A stretch of 53,189 nt of DNA from Prochlorococcus sp. AG-459-B06 (GCA_003209475.1 QCQY01000009.1:1-53189), one strand, 5' to 3'. Shown: positions 1 to 10,282, numbered from the stretch's first letter. Translations and numbers: made by a program. The notes: generated by a model from the sequence alone, not told the origin.

Positions 1-114
1 AACTACTAGTTGTTGAATATTATTCAAGAAAAGTTTAATACTACTTTTCTTTGGATTATTAAATCTCTCTTTTAAAAAATTAGAGATTTAATTTAATTCT
101 TATTTTTAAAAATA

Positions 115-1278
115 ATGGGAAATAAGGAAAATAATATAAAAAAGCCAGGTTTTAAGACCTTAGCTATTCACCATGGGAAAACATTTGCAGAAGAAACTGG
201 ATGCGTTATGCCACCTATTTTTTCTACATCCACTTTCAAACATGGAAATAGAGATAATTTCGACTACACCAGATCAGGAAATCCCAACTTTAGAATTCTG
301 GAAAACATACTTAAATCAATAGAAGATTCTAAATACTGTACAGTTTTTGGATCTGGAATTAGCGCGGTAACTGCAATTTCATCAACACTAAAATCAGGCG
401 ACAAGATACTCTGCGAGTCAAATCTCTATGGTTGTACAGTGAGGATGTTCGAAAAAGTTTTCAAGAAATTTGGACTAGAAGTTTTATACACAGATTTTAC
501 AAACAAAAATAATATCAAAAAGATTTCAAACTTCGAGCCAACCTTGATATGGCTAGAAAGTCCAACTAATCCACTTTTGAAGGTACTTGATATTAAGGCG
601 ATTTGTGATGAGGCGAATAAACTACAAATCCCAGTAGTTGTAGACAATACCTTTTCTACGGCACTTATTCAAAAACCATTGGATCTTGGTGCAACACTAT
701 CACTCGTAAGCACAACAAAATTAATTAATGGACATAGTGATGCACTTGGTGGAGCAGTACTGACAAATAATGGGGTATGGAATAGTAAAATGCTTTTCTC
801 TCAAAAAGCTCTAGGGCTTCAACCATCTCCTTTTGATAGTTGGCTCATTACGAGAGGAGTAAAAACTCTTCCTTTAAGAATCGAACAACAAACTCAAAGT
901 GCAGAATTTATTTCTGAAGAATTAGAGAATCACAAAATAATTAGTAAAGTAATTTATCCTTTTAATCAAGAACATCCGCAATTTAATTTAGCAAAATCGC
1001 AAATGAAATCTGGAGGTTCGATGATCACCCTAAAATTAAATCTTAAAAAAGAGGATACTTTTAAATTTTGCAAATCTCTCAAATATTTCTCGCTAGCAGA
1101 AAGCCTTGGAGGAGTTGAAAGTTTAATTTGTCACCCCGCAACAATGACTCATGCTTCTGTTGATGATGAAACAAAAAATCTTTTAGGGATAGATGATACT
1201 CTTGTCAGATTATCGATTGGATGTGAAGAAACAAACGATTTAATCTCAGACATATTATCTGCTTTAAATAAATTTTGA
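115..1278 (+). CDS. Cys/Met metabolism PLP-dependent enzyme (cystathionine gamma-synthase/beta-lyase family)
   Basis: This 387-residue protein has the full length of the Cys/Met metabolism PLP family. The PLP-binding lysine is expected at about residue 202 in STTKLINGHSDALGG, which is the family signature. The family makes or cleaves cystathionine in transsulfuration and methionine synthesis in the cytosol. Fold and cofactor are clear, but substrate choice (synthase, beta-lyase or gamma-lyase) cannot be read from the motif. A related gene starts 4 bases downstream and cysK follows it, so a sulfur amino-acid operon is likely. The ATG at 115 follows an AT-rich leader with no strong ribosome binding site. 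Confidence 0.88.
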   Translation: MGNKENNIKKPGFKTLAIHHGKTFAEETGCVMPPIFSTSTFKHGNRDNFDYTRSGNPNFRILENILKSIEDSKYCTVFGSGISAVTAISSTLKSGDKILCESNLYGCTVRMFEKVFKKFGLEVLYTDFTNKNNIKKISNFEPTLIWLESPTNPLLKVLDIKAICDEANKLQIPVVVDNTFSTALIQKPLDLGATLSLVSTTKLINGHSDALGGAVLTNNGVWNSKMLFSQKALGLQPSPFDSWLITRGVKTLPLRIEQQTQSAEFISEELENHKIISKVIYPFNQEHPQFNLAKSQMKSGGSMITLKLNLKKEDTFKFCKSLKYFSLAESLGGVESLICHPATMTHASVDDETKNLLGIDDTLVRLSIGCEETNDLISDILSALNKF

Positions 1279-1281
1279 AAA

Positions 1282-2751
1282 TTGAGAGATTTACTTAAAA
1301 AACCTATATGGAAAAATTTAGAGTTGGGATATTCTATTCCTGATAGTATTCATGCTGTTTCTGTAGCATTACCAACTTGGAATGATGTAATAAATTACGA
1401 GGAAAAAAATCAAGAATGCATGAATTTATTGAAGTCCATTTACCCAAGATTCGGGCTAAACCCCATAGTGAAAAGATTATGCGACAAAGTAAAAAAGGAA
1501 AATTTCTACAATAATAATAGTATCTGGCCATATCCGAATGAAAGCATAGCTTTTAAAGCCAAAAAATACATTGATAGAAATACTTCTGAACAATTCTCAT
1601 TAATAAAAAAAAGAGATAATCTAGCTTTCTTAATAACTGAAAAAGAAGGAAGTATTTATGCAAAATCTTTTTGGCAACATACTGGTCTTGGTATATCTTC
1701 AAGGGCTGCTGCTATAGAACTAGGTCTCGAAGATTGCCCTCCAAAATCTTACGTAAATGAATGTTCTCAAAGAATAAAAAATAGAATTTCTAAATCTACA
1801 AAAATTAACTCTAATGATATTCACTTAACTTCATCTGGAATGTCTGCATTGCATACATCATTAGAAATCATATATAAATTATTTCCAGCTAAACCTACAC
1901 TCCAAATTGGTTTTCCATATGTAGATGTACTTAAATTACCAATGAATATCTTTCATGGAGCCAAGTTAATAACAGAAGAAAATTGCGAGGATATTGAATT
2001 AGAAATCAAAAGAATAAATCCATCAGCATTAATTATTGAACTACCGAGTAATCCAATGCTCAAATGTGTAAACATTAAAAAAATTTCAAAAATAGCAAAA
2101 AAGTTAAATATTCCCTTAATTGTTGACGATACAATTGGTTCAAATTTAAATATAAATTCCTTAGAACATGCAGATATAGTTTTTACTTCACTTACAAAAA
2201 TTTTTTCAGGTAGTGGTGATATTCTTGCCGGATCATTAATACTAAATCCAAAAAGCAAATGGATTGATCAATTTAGAAATGCATTAAACGAGACTAATCT
2301 TCCAACACTTTCCGATGGAGATACAGTTTATCTAGAGAAAGTTAGTAGAGATGTAAATCAAAGAGTTTTTGAACAAAATAAAGCATGTTTAGAATTAAAA
2401 AAAAGATTAGAGGCCCATAGCGAGATTAAAAATATTTTCCATCCTGAAAATTGTCCAAATTTTAATTCTTTACTCACTTCTGATGGAGGATACGGCTGCT
2501 TATTATCGTTTGAATTAAATGGAGGATTGAACAAAGCTAAAAAATTTTATGATTCTCTACAAGTATCTAAAGGACCTAGTTTAGGTACAAAATTTACTCT
2601 AGTTTGTCCTTATGTTTTACTAGCTCATTATGACGAGTTGGATTGGGTTGAAAGTTTTGGTATACCTTCGCACCTTATTAGAGTATCAGTTGGATTAGAA
2701 GACCAAAATCAATTATGGAAAAGCTTTTCTGAAGCACTAAATAATTTCTAA
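1282..2751 (+). CDS. Second Cys/Met PLP enzyme, N-terminally extended (cystathionine gamma-synthase type)
   Basis: This 489-residue protein starts with TTG, 4 bases after the stop of the preceding gene, which implies co-transcription. The PLP lysine is probably residue 306 in the stretch TSLTKIFSGSGD. The first ~170 residues have no counterpart in the upstream paralogue. The core (about 175-489) is the usual fold-type I aminotransferase-like domain, with ELPSNPMLK matching the ESPTNPLLK of gene one. The two tandem copies have diverged strongly, so they probably catalyse different steps, for example gamma-synthase and beta-lyase. That assignment is inference. The first ~90 residues could instead reflect a later true start, but no better start codon stands out. 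Confidence 0.82.
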   Translation: MRDLLKKPIWKNLELGYSIPDSIHAVSVALPTWNDVINYEEKNQECMNLLKSIYPRFGLNPIVKRLCDKVKKENFYNNNSIWPYPNESIAFKAKKYIDRNTSEQFSLIKKRDNLAFLITEKEGSIYAKSFWQHTGLGISSRAAAIELGLEDCPPKSYVNECSQRIKNRISKSTKINSNDIHLTSSGMSALHTSLEIIYKLFPAKPTLQIGFPYVDVLKLPMNIFHGAKLITEENCEDIELEIKRINPSALIIELPSNPMLKCVNIKKISKIAKKLNIPLIVDDTIGSNLNINSLEHADIVFTSLTKIFSGSGDILAGSLILNPKSKWIDQFRNALNETNLPTLSDGDTVYLEKVSRDVNQRVFEQNKACLELKKRLEAHSEIKNIFHPENCPNFNSLLTSDGGYGCLLSFELNGGLNKAKKFYDSLQVSKGPSLGTKFTLVCPYVLLAHYDELDWVESFGIPSHLIRVSVGLEDQNQLWKSFSEALNNF

Positions 2752-2835
2752 ATTCCTAGTATTTACCGTATAGAAACTTATATACTATTTTTCTGAATAA
2801 TAGTTAGTATTAATATATAATTTCTCAATATATAA

Positions 2836-3822
2836 ATGGCAAAAATTTATGAGGACAACAGTTTTGCTATTGGAAACACTCCATTAGTAAAATTAAAATC
2901 AGTTACTAAAAACGCAAAAGCTACAGTACTTGCAAAAATTGAAGGTAGAAACCCAGCTTATAGTGTCAAATGTAGGATTGGCGCAAATATGATCTGGGAT
3001 GCAGAGAAAAGTGGGAAGCTTACAAAAGACAAAACTATTGTTGAGCCAACTTCTGGAAATACAGGAATTGCTTTAGCTTTTACCGCTTCAGCAAGAGGTT
3101 ATAAACTGATCCTTACAATGCCAGAATCCATGTCGATTGAGAGAAGAAGGGTTATGGCAGTGTTAGGTGCTGAAATTGTTTTAACAGAGGCATCTAAAGG
3201 TATGCCTGGAGCAATAGCTAAGGCTAAAGAAATTGCAGAAAGTAATCCTTCTCAATATTTCATGCCAGGTCAATTTGATAATCCTGCAAACCCTGAAATT
3301 CATTTCAAAACTACTGGACCAGAAATCTGGGATGATTGCGATGGTGAAATTGATGTTTTAGTTGCAGGGGTTGGAACTGGCGGCACAATTACAGGAGTTT
3401 CAAGATACATTAAGCAAGAGAAGGGTAAAAATATCACTTCTGTAGCTGTAGAACCCTCACATAGTCCTGTTATTACACAGACAATGAATGGAGAAGAGGT
3501 TAAATCTGGACCACATAAAATTCAAGGAATTGGAGCAGGATTTATTCCTAAGAACCTTGACTTGTCAATTGTTGATAAAGTTGAACAGGTGACAAATGAC
3601 GAGTCAATCGAGATGGCTCTTAGATTAGCAAAAGAAGAAGGTCTACTAGTTGGGATATCTTGTGGAGCTGCTGCTGCTGCTGCTGTTAGATTAGCTGAAC
3701 AAGATGAGTATGCGGGGAAAACTATCGTAGTTGTTCTACCTGATTTAGCAGAGAGATATTTATCATCAATTATGTTTACTGAAGTTCCAAGCGGAATCAT
3801 TCAAGAACCAGTAAAAGCCTAA
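2836..3822 (+). CDS. cysK: Cysteine synthase A (O-acetylserine sulfhydrylase)
   Basis: This 328-residue PLP enzyme forms cysteine from O-acetylserine and sulfide. The PLP lysine is about K45 in [20 protein letters not shown]. The substrate loop [13 protein letters not shown] and the phosphate-binding [16 protein letters not shown] are intact, and the length is normal. The motif SVKCRIG, rather than the SVKDRIG usual in cyanobacterial and plant enzymes, is the form I remember from Escherichia coli CysK. Much of the sequence reads like that enterobacterial type, so lateral origin is possible. A run of six alanines near residue 280 is encoded by GCT repeats. The gene follows two Cys/Met PLP genes on the same strand. 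Confidence 0.95.
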   Translation: MAKIYEDNSFAIGNTPLVKLKSVTKNAKATVLAKIEGRNPAYSVKCRIGANMIWDAEKSGKLTKDKTIVEPTSGNTGIALAFTASARGYKLILTMPESMSIERRRVMAVLGAEIVLTEASKGMPGAIAKAKEIAESNPSQYFMPGQFDNPANPEIHFKTTGPEIWDDCDGEIDVLVAGVGTGGTITGVSRYIKQEKGKNITSVAVEPSHSPVITQTMNGEEVKSGPHKIQGIGAGFIPKNLDLSIVDKVEQVTNDESIEMALRLAKEEGLLVGISCGAAAAAAVRLAEQDEYAGKTIVVVLPDLAERYLSSIMFTEVPSGIIQEPVKA

Positions 3823-3824
3823 AG

Positions 3825-4949
3825 CTATTTTTTCTCCAGTAATGAATCTGGTGAAATATACATAGCATCGCCATAAGAGAAAAATCTAAATTTTTCTTTT
3901 ATGGCTTTTTTATACAAATCTAATAATCTTTCTCTACCAATCATTGCACTTACTAATAGTAATAATGAACTTTTAGGAAGATGAAAATTAGTTAACAATC
4001 CATCAACTACCTTAAATTTATAACCTGGCTTAATTACTAAATCAACGTATTTCGCTATGGGAATAAAGTCATTAATTTCGTTAGAATAACAACTTTCAAG
4101 AGCTCTCACGCTTGTTGTCCCAATAGCAATTATTCTTCTATCTGTTTTCTTTATTTTTTTTATTTCCTCCACTACTTCCTCATTAACACTTACCCATTCT
4201 TTATGAAGTTTTAAGTCACTTAGATCTTCTTGATCAATTGGTTTGAATGTTCCATAACCCACGTGCAAAGTTATCGGTAAAATTATTACTCCTTTTTTTT
4301 TAAGATTGGAAATAAGACTTTTGCTTAAATGTAAACCAGCAGTTGGCGCGGCAACGGCCCCTGGATTAGTTGCATACTCAGTTTGATAACTATTCTCATG
4401 AAAAGATTCTTCTTCGGAATTTTTTATATAAGGTGGGAGAGGGATTTCCCCGTATTTATCAAGAAGGTCATTCATTGAATTGAGATCAGTTATACTTTCA
4501 GGAAATTCAATATATCTCCCTCCAGTTTCTTCATCAACCCCATCAACCATCAAATTAATATCTTGTGCAGAATGAGATTTTAATATTATTTTTCTATTTA
4601 TTTTTAACTTTTTCGCTGGCTTTGCCAAACATAACCAAACACATTCATGGGATCTTTCTAAGACTAATAATTCGACTAACGTCCTATTTTCTAATTGAAC
4701 CTTTAACCTTGCCTTCATTACTTTAGTATTATTTACAACCACAAGATCGCCTTTTCTAAATTCATCTAAAAGATTCTTGGTAAATTTATTAGTTAAGCAA
4801 TTCTCTTCTAAAACACTATTTCTAACTATCATCAATCTTGATTCATCCCTTTTTGCAGAAGGTTTACTAGCAATTAATGAAGAATCAAGAAAGTAATCAT
4901 AAGCATCAAGCTTATAATCTCTTCCTTCATTATTAATTTGTGAAATCAA
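3825..4949 (-). CDS. queA: S-adenosylmethionine:tRNA ribosyltransferase-isomerase
   Basis: QueA transfers and isomerises the ribosyl group of SAM onto 7-deazaguanine in tRNA, the penultimate step of queuosine synthesis. The 374-residue protein carries GDLVVVNNTKVMKARL near the N-terminus, the central PTAGLHLSKSL, HVGYGTFKPI, and the C-terminal TNFHLPKSSLLLLVSA, all family signatures. It is slightly longer than typical bacterial QueA (about 340-360 residues). It converges on cysK with only two bases between the stops, and pdhC lies immediately upstream on the same strand. Confidence 0.95.
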   Translation of the reverse strand: MISQINNEGRDYKLDAYDYFLDSSLIASKPSAKRDESRLMIVRNSVLEENCLTNKFTKNLLDEFRKGDLVVVNNTKVMKARLKVQLENRTLVELLVLERSHECVWLCLAKPAKKLKINRKIILKSHSAQDINLMVDGVDEETGGRYIEFPESITDLNSMNDLLDKYGEIPLPPYIKNSEEESFHENSYQTEYATNPGAVAAPTAGLHLSKSLISNLKKKGVIILPITLHVGYGTFKPIDQEDLSDLKLHKEWVSVNEEVVEEIKKIKKTDRRIIAIGTTSVRALESCYSNEINDFIPIAKYVDLVIKPGYKFKVVDGLLTNFHLPKSSLLLLVSAMIGRERLLDLYKKAIKEKFRFFSYGDAMYISPDSLLEKK

Positions 4950-4955
4950 TTAAAT

Positions 4956-6323
4956 TTAAGATACAAGTGTCTCTGGCTCATTTTCAATCAGGTAAGCCAA
5001 GTCTTTCAAGAATGAAGCACCATCAGCTCCATAGATCACTCTGTGATCAGCTGTAAGATTTACTTGCATTATTTTTTTAACAGATATTGAACCATCACTA
5101 TTAGCTACAACAGTTGGTTTTGATGATGCAATCGCTAAGATCGCACCGGTCCCTGGGGGTAATATTGCGTCAAATCTATCAACACCAAACATACCAAGGT
5201 TAGATAACGTAAATGTTCCCGTTGAGTATTCATCTGGTTCTAACTGTTTTGATCTCGATCTTTTTACGAGATCTTTCCATTCCCTAGATAATTTAAATAA
5301 ATCAGTATTGCATGGTTCTTTTAATACTGGAGTTATGAGTCCCCCATCTTCCATCGCAACAGCAACAGCAATATTTATATTTTCTGGATAAGAAATTCCA
5401 TTTTCTGAAAAGCTTGAGTTAACTTGAGGATGTTTCTTTAGTGTCTTTGCAACTGCCTTTACAAGTAAAGCAGTCATAGTCACTCCATTCTGTTTTACCT
5501 TTTTGTAGAAATTATCTAATTTATCTGTATTGATAGAGTATCCAACCCTAAAACATGGAACATCTAAACTAGATTCCATATTTTTATTTACTGCTTTTTG
5601 AAGAGTATTAAATTGAACCGTATCTCCAGGATTTCCAAAACTATTTCCTGAAGTTTCTGGTTTACTCTCAACTCCCAAATTTGCACCAGGAATACTTGCA
5701 GGAAAACCACCTTCCCCTATCCATGGTATAGAGACAGGTTGGCCATTAGCTTTCAAAATATCATCGGCTTGAATCCTTCCGTGGGGCCCAGATCCATGAA
5801 CCTTTGCTAAATCAACACCCATTTGAGAGGCTAGTTTTTTAGCTCTTGGAGATGCAATTATCCTCGAAGAAACATTACTTGTAGCGGCATTAATTTGATC
5901 GATATTAAAAGATGGTGCAGGCTTTTCACTCTTTAAGACGACTTGTTCTGCTTCTTTATTAATATTTTCAGTCTGGACTACTGGTTTTTCTTCAGTTTTA
6001 TTGCTTACTAATTCAAGTTGATCTGAAGTAGAGACTTCGGCTTGATTTCCTTTATTTTGTTCTTGAACTGAAGCTATTTCATTCTCATTTTCTACAATGA
6101 GACCAATAGTTTCTCCAACAGGTGCAGTGCTGCCAGCAGGCATTAAAACTGCTGCAAGATATCCATCTTGAAAAGATTCAACATCCATATCTGCCTTGTC
6201 AGATTCAACAACCAAGACAGATTCGCCTCTTTCAACCTTATCTCCCGGATTTTTCAACCATTCCACAATCTTGCCCTCCGTCATAGTAGAACTCAAGGCA
6301 GGCATGAATATTTCGTGAGACAT
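4956..6323 (-). CDS. pdhC: Dihydrolipoamide acetyltransferase, E2 of pyruvate dehydrogenase
   Basis: This 455-residue protein has the E2 domain order. An N-terminal lipoyl domain (about 1-76) carries the lipoylated lysine K43 in ESDKADMD. A linker rich in Glu, Val and Asn follows. A peripheral subunit-binding domain around 153-192 contains SPRAKKLASQMGVDL and GPHGRIQADDI. The C-terminal acyltransferase domain carries the active-site NLTADHRVIYGADG. It joins pyruvate oxidation to acetyl-CoA formation. lipB, needed to supply the lipoyl group, is encoded about 2.7 kb upstream on the same strand. The next gene, queA, starts 6 bases after the stop. Confidence 0.95.
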   Translation of the reverse strand: MSHEIFMPALSSTMTEGKIVEWLKNPGDKVERGESVLVVESDKADMDVESFQDGYLAAVLMPAGSTAPVGETIGLIVENENEIASVQEQNKGNQAEVSTSDQLELVSNKTEEKPVVQTENINKEAEQVVLKSEKPAPSFNIDQINAATSNVSSRIIASPRAKKLASQMGVDLAKVHGSGPHGRIQADDILKANGQPVSIPWIGEGGFPASIPGANLGVESKPETSGNSFGNPGDTVQFNTLQKAVNKNMESSLDVPCFRVGYSINTDKLDNFYKKVKQNGVTMTALLVKAVAKTLKKHPQVNSSFSENGISYPENINIAVAVAMEDGGLITPVLKEPCNTDLFKLSREWKDLVKRSRSKQLEPDEYSTGTFTLSNLGMFGVDRFDAILPPGTGAILAIASSKPTVVANSDGSISVKKIMQVNLTADHRVIYGADGASFLKDLAYLIENEPETLVS

Positions 6324-6542
6324 AAGAAAATTGTTATTGCATAAGTTTTAAGGGATTTTTACCAAACTTTCAAAAGTTTTTATGATTAAGAACCCTATTA
6401 ACTCTTGATCTAATTATACGAAATCATGTTCATAGTGGGAACTCTTAAAACTTAAGAAAGTAATAATTTAGATCGATTAGAATTTAAAACTTTTCGCAAT
6501 TAAGATTTACTTATTTTTATCAAAAATGCTAAATCTTTTTAT

Positions 6543-6986
6543 TTAATTATTATCTATAGATTGAATAACTCCATCTTTAACAGTAATTGAGACTTGCATT
6601 TTTTCAATAAGATTGTCGCCCACAGTGACATCACAGAAACTATCCACTTGTCCTTGATCAACAATTTCGTCCATTTTTAATTCGCGAACTTGACTCTGTT
6701 GTTGAAGTAGATTTCTTTTTTGTTCTTCAATTTCATTTCGTTTTGCTGCCACTTGTTGTTGCACCTGACTAACCTGTTCTTGGACTCTTGGATCCAGAGG
6801 GTTAACCGATTGGGATCTAATATTATTAACTATTTGCTGCCCCTCCTTCTCAAGTTGAGATAATTGCTGGTCAATGTTTGAAATTGCTTTACTTAATTCT
6901 TTTTCAGCATCTTCTTTCCAAATTGGTGTAACTACAGCTTTAATAGCTATTGAGCGCTTTATAGATATTGAGTTTTTTGTTTCCAT
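6543..6986 (-). CDS. YlqD-like coiled-coil protein
   Basis: This 147-residue protein has a basic N-terminal beta segment (IKRSIAIKAVVTPIW). A long Gln/Glu/Lys-rich coiled coil runs from about 25 to 110, followed by a C-terminal beta region ending ITVKDGVIQSIDNN. The architecture matches the YlqD family, whose function is unknown. The 219-base gap to pdhC shows no further gene. It lies between the acyl-CoA synthetase and pdhC on the same strand. Family assignment is from memory of the architecture. Confidence 0.7.
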   Translation of the reverse strand: METKNSISIKRSIAIKAVVTPIWKEDAEKELSKAISNIDQQLSQLEKEGQQIVNNIRSQSVNPLDPRVQEQVSQVQQQVAAKRNEIEEQKRNLLQQQSQVRELKMDEIVDQGQVDSFCDVTVGDNLIEKMQVSITVKDGVIQSIDNN

Positions 6987-7024
6987 AAAAAATTAAATTA
7001 CCTTTTCAATATAGATAGAACAAA

Positions 7025-8968
7025 TCAAATTTTCTTACTAAATTTGTTTTCATACATATTTTCTATTTGTAATGAATACTTTTTTTCTATTTCTTTTCTT
7101 TTTTGTTTAAGAGTTTGTGTTAACAACCCATTTTCTAAAGTAAAGGCACCAACAAAATAACAATCTAATATTTGTTCTTCTGATCTTGCTCCTAATCGAC
7201 TTTTAAGCAAATTATTAATTTGCGATTTAAAAAATGTACCAATGTCCTTATTAAGGTTTAATTTCGAAAGGTCTTCTTCCAAAAACTTATTTTTAACCAA
7301 TTTGACATTAGGCACTACAAGGGCTGTTAAACATTTCTTATCTTGTCCTACTAGTTGAATCTGATTAATAAATTCAGAACTAAGGATTTCGGCCTCAAGT
7401 GGATTAGGTTCTATATTTTCACCACTTGATAGCACTATTGTATCCTTGGCTCTTCCTGTTATAAAAAGAGAACCATTTGGTATTAGGAAACCTAAATCAC
7501 CAGTATCAAACCAACCATCCTTGGATAAAACATCTTTTGTAGCTAATTCATTATTAAGATAACCTTTCATTACTTGTGGTCCTTTAACAAGAATTTTTCC
7601 GACTTCTCTGAACTTCAGAATCTTTTTTTTATCATCATTTACTATTTTGATTTCAGTAAATGCTAGAGGCTGACCGGATGATCCTCTAACATTTAATTCT
7701 CTCCTCCTACAAGTTATTACTGGACTAGTTTCTGTGAGGCCATATCCTACCAAAACATCTACACCTAAAGATTCAAAAAAAAGATCCACATGTTCTGGCA
7801 ATGCACCTCCGCCGTTAATGGGAAATTTCAGTTTTTCTCCGCATAGTTGTCTAAGAATATTCGGCCATAAAAAAATAGTAGACAATTTATGTATGGGATA
7901 TCGGCCAATAACAGAACCCAGTAAGGGGATTTTTGATTTAAAAGTTATTTGATTTATATCTAAATTTCTTATCTTTCTTAGACTTCTTTTGAAAACTGAA
8001 CTATTACTTATCAAAAACTTAATAAGTTTTTGCTTTTTGGAAGGCATTTTTTTCAACGCCTGAAAAAAACCATCATGTATTGCCTCCCATAGTCTTGGTA
8101 CAGTAGCCATGACAAAAGGTTTTACTTGTGTAATATCATCTTTCAGAAATTTTGGAATTGTATAGTATTGAGAACAACCACATGAAAAAAAGAAGTATTC
8201 AGCGCTCCTCTCATAAGAATGCCAGATAGGCAAAACGCTCAATACGGAGGTCCCTGGTTCTGGATCAGCGATATAAGCTAAATTGATTATTTGATGTAAA
8301 AAATTTGCATGAGTCAAGGGGACACCTTTAGGTTTTCCTGTTGTCCCAGAAGTATAAAGAATAGTAGCGACGTCATCAATTTCTGGATTATCTTTTTCAA
8401 GATTATTATTTTGTGAATTTTCTTTTTCTACTGAACTTATAAATTTACTCCAACTTATTAAACTTTCAAATTGTTCATCTTCTAAATTGATTATAAATTT
8501 CAGTCTTTTTTTTAATTCTTCTTTGTTGTTTAATCTTAGCCAAATCTCCTTAGATTGAACTATTAGACCTACTGAATTAGAATGCTCAATAATATAGTCT
8601 AATTCTACAGAAGGAGAATTAATACCTCTCACTGCATTTATAGCTCCTAAACGCATTAAGCCCTGATCAACTACTAGCCATCTTGGAGAATTTTCGGAAA
8701 TTACAGTAACTACATCCCCCTTTACTAAACCATAATTTTTAAAGGAAAAAGAGACTTTTGTTATTAAATCAGCCAGCTCAGAATAAGAAAATTTTTCTTT
8801 GTATTTCCCTCTTAAATCGCAAACAGCTAAAGTATCACCACATTTAAATTTTAATTTTTCCCAAATTTGATCTATATGATGAAGGTTCTTAATAAAATCT
8901 CTATTTTTAGCAAATTTATCTTTTTTAGAAAGAAGTTTGGCTGAAGGCCAGTATGCTAAATCGCCCAT
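7025..8968 (-). CDS. Long-chain acyl-CoA/acyl-ACP synthetase (AMP-forming)
   Basis: This 647-residue member of the ANL superfamily activates fatty acids through an acyl-adenylate. The P-loop-like motif ATILYTSGTTGKPKGVPLTH is intact, as are LVGYGLTETSPVIT, the hinge motif GWFDTGDLGF and TGRAKDTIVLSSGENIEP. In cyanobacteria a single such enzyme usually acts as an acyl-ACP synthetase (Aas) that recycles free fatty acids at the membrane. That specific role is inferred from the clade, not seen here. The gene is 28 bases downstream of lipB on the same strand. Confidence 0.9.
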   Translation of the reverse strand: MGDLAYWPSAKLLSKKDKFAKNRDFIKNLHHIDQIWEKLKFKCGDTLAVCDLRGKYKEKFSYSELADLITKVSFSFKNYGLVKGDVVTVISENSPRWLVVDQGLMRLGAINAVRGINSPSVELDYIIEHSNSVGLIVQSKEIWLRLNNKEELKKRLKFIINLEDEQFESLISWSKFISSVEKENSQNNNLEKDNPEIDDVATILYTSGTTGKPKGVPLTHANFLHQIINLAYIADPEPGTSVLSVLPIWHSYERSAEYFFFSCGCSQYYTIPKFLKDDITQVKPFVMATVPRLWEAIHDGFFQALKKMPSKKQKLIKFLISNSSVFKRSLRKIRNLDINQITFKSKIPLLGSVIGRYPIHKLSTIFLWPNILRQLCGEKLKFPINGGGALPEHVDLFFESLGVDVLVGYGLTETSPVITCRRRELNVRGSSGQPLAFTEIKIVNDDKKKILKFREVGKILVKGPQVMKGYLNNELATKDVLSKDGWFDTGDLGFLIPNGSLFITGRAKDTIVLSSGENIEPNPLEAEILSSEFINQIQLVGQDKKCLTALVVPNVKLVKNKFLEEDLSKLNLNKDIGTFFKSQINNLLKSRLGARSEEQILDCYFVGAFTLENGLLTQTLKQKRKEIEKKYSLQIENMYENKFSKKI

Positions 8969-8995
8969 ATTAAATTGATTTTGAAATTTTAATTT

Positions 8996-9646
8996 CTATT
9001 TTGATATAAAATCAAAATTAAATTCTTCTTGAATGATTTTTTTAACAATTCTCTTGACTTCTTGAATATTTAAATTTTTGTTGTAATCAATCATATTTGC
9101 CATGAGACAATTTTCTATCCCGCAAGGAACAATATTATTAAAGTTTTCTAATTCGCAGTCAATATTGATTGAAAATCCATTAATTGTAATCCATCTTTTA
9201 CAACCAATTCCAATTGAAGCAATTTTCTTATTTCCTATCCAAACACCAGTGAAACCCTCTCTTGAATGACAATTTATATTAAAAGTTCCAAGAATTTTTA
9301 TAATAATTTCTTCAATTTTTCTTAAATACCAATTTAAATCTTTATTAAAATTTTTCAAATCTAAAACCAAGTAAGTTACTAATTGTCCAGGCATATGACA
9401 AGTAACCTCACCACCTCTATTAATCTTAAAAACATCGTATTTATGATCATCCAAAGAAAATAGTAAATTATCGTAATTAGATCCTCTACCTAACGTATAA
9501 CAGAGTTGATGCTCTCCAATCCAAATAAAGTCAGGGTTAGAATTATCTAAAATCAATGCCTCCTGATATTCTTTTTGTAATTTATAAACATCATTAAAAG
9601 AAGAAATATTATCAGGTTGTTTAATTATTGCTGTTCTATTTTTCAT
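8996..9646 (-). CDS. lipB: Lipoyl(octanoyl) transferase
   Basis: LipB moves octanoate from acyl carrier protein to the lipoyl domains of 2-oxoacid dehydrogenases such as the PdhC encoded nearby. The 216-residue protein shows the family blocks [31 protein letters not shown] and [30 protein letters not shown]. The acyl-thioester cysteine is expected in [12 protein letters not shown]. LipB and the hpf gene are divergent with only 44 bases between starts, so their promoters must overlap or abut. Confidence 0.93.
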   Translation of the reverse strand: MKNRTAIIKQPDNISSFNDVYKLQKEYQEALILDNSNPDFIWIGEHQLCYTLGRGSNYDNLLFSLDDHKYDVFKINRGGEVTCHMPGQLVTYLVLDLKNFNKDLNWYLRKIEEIIIKILGTFNINCHSREGFTGVWIGNKKIASIGIGCKRWITINGFSINIDCELENFNNIVPCGIENCLMANMIDYNKNLNIQEVKRIVKKIIQEEFNFDFISK

Positions 9647-9690
9647 ATTTAAGTAGATTAAGAAAGTAAGTAAATATTTTTAGATTTGTT

Positions 9691-10275
9691 ATGAAAATTT
9701 TAATCCATGGAAAGAATCTTGAGCTCACTGGAGCATTAAAAGAATATACTGAGGCAAAGATAGAAAAAGCAACGCATCATTATAAGGATATCGTTAAAGA
9801 AGCTGACATACACCTTTCAATTGAAAAGAACCCAAGAGTCTCATTCCAAACTGCGGAAGTTACTATTTTTGCAAATGGTACCGTAATTAGAGCTGAAGAA
9901 AAAACTGAAAATCTATACTCAAGCATTGATTTAGTTTCAAATAAACTTTGTAGAAAATTACGTAAATATAAAGAAAGAAACAATAAAACAACTCATAACA
10001 ATCAATTTAAAAATAAAGAGTCTTTACCAATTGAAAGTATAGAATCAGGATTTTTAGATAAAGCTTTACTCAAGGAAGGAATAGAAGCAAGTCTGCCTGA
10101 GCCATCTATAAAAAATAAATACTTTGAGATGCATCCAATTTCATCAGAAGAAGCAAGAAAACAATTAGATCTAATAGATCATGATTTTTATGTTTTTCGA
10201 AACAAGAAAAATAATGAACTTCAAGTTATCTATAAAAGGAATCATGGAGGTTATGGACTGATTCAATCTAAATAA
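9691..10275 (+). CDS. hpf: Ribosome hibernation promoting factor, long form (LrtA type)
   Basis: This 194-residue protein has two domains. The N-terminal S30AE/YfiA fold spans about 1-95 (MKILIHGKNLELTGALKEY, then VEVTIFANGTVIRAEE-like strands). The C-terminal dimerisation domain spans about 130-194 and contains KYFEMHPISSEEARKQ and FYVFRNKKNNELQVIYKR. Long HPF binds the 30S decoding site and drives 100S ribosome dimerisation when growth slows. In cyanobacteria the homologue LrtA was found as a light-repressed transcript. Dark or stationary-phase induction is therefore likely but not visible in the DNA. Confidence 0.93.
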   Translation: MKILIHGKNLELTGALKEYTEAKIEKATHHYKDIVKEADIHLSIEKNPRVSFQTAEVTIFANGTVIRAEEKTENLYSSIDLVSNKLCRKLRKYKERNNKTTHNNQFKNKESLPIESIESGFLDKALLKEGIEASLPEPSIKNKYFEMHPISSEEARKQLDLIDHDFYVFRNKKNNELQVIYKRNHGGYGLIQSK

Positions 10276-10282
10276 GTTTTAA

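Noticed and set aside
3665-3690. GCT repeat in cysK
   Set aside because: A poly-alanine stretch in a conserved helix of the enzyme; explained by protein sequence, not a mobile or regulatory repeat.
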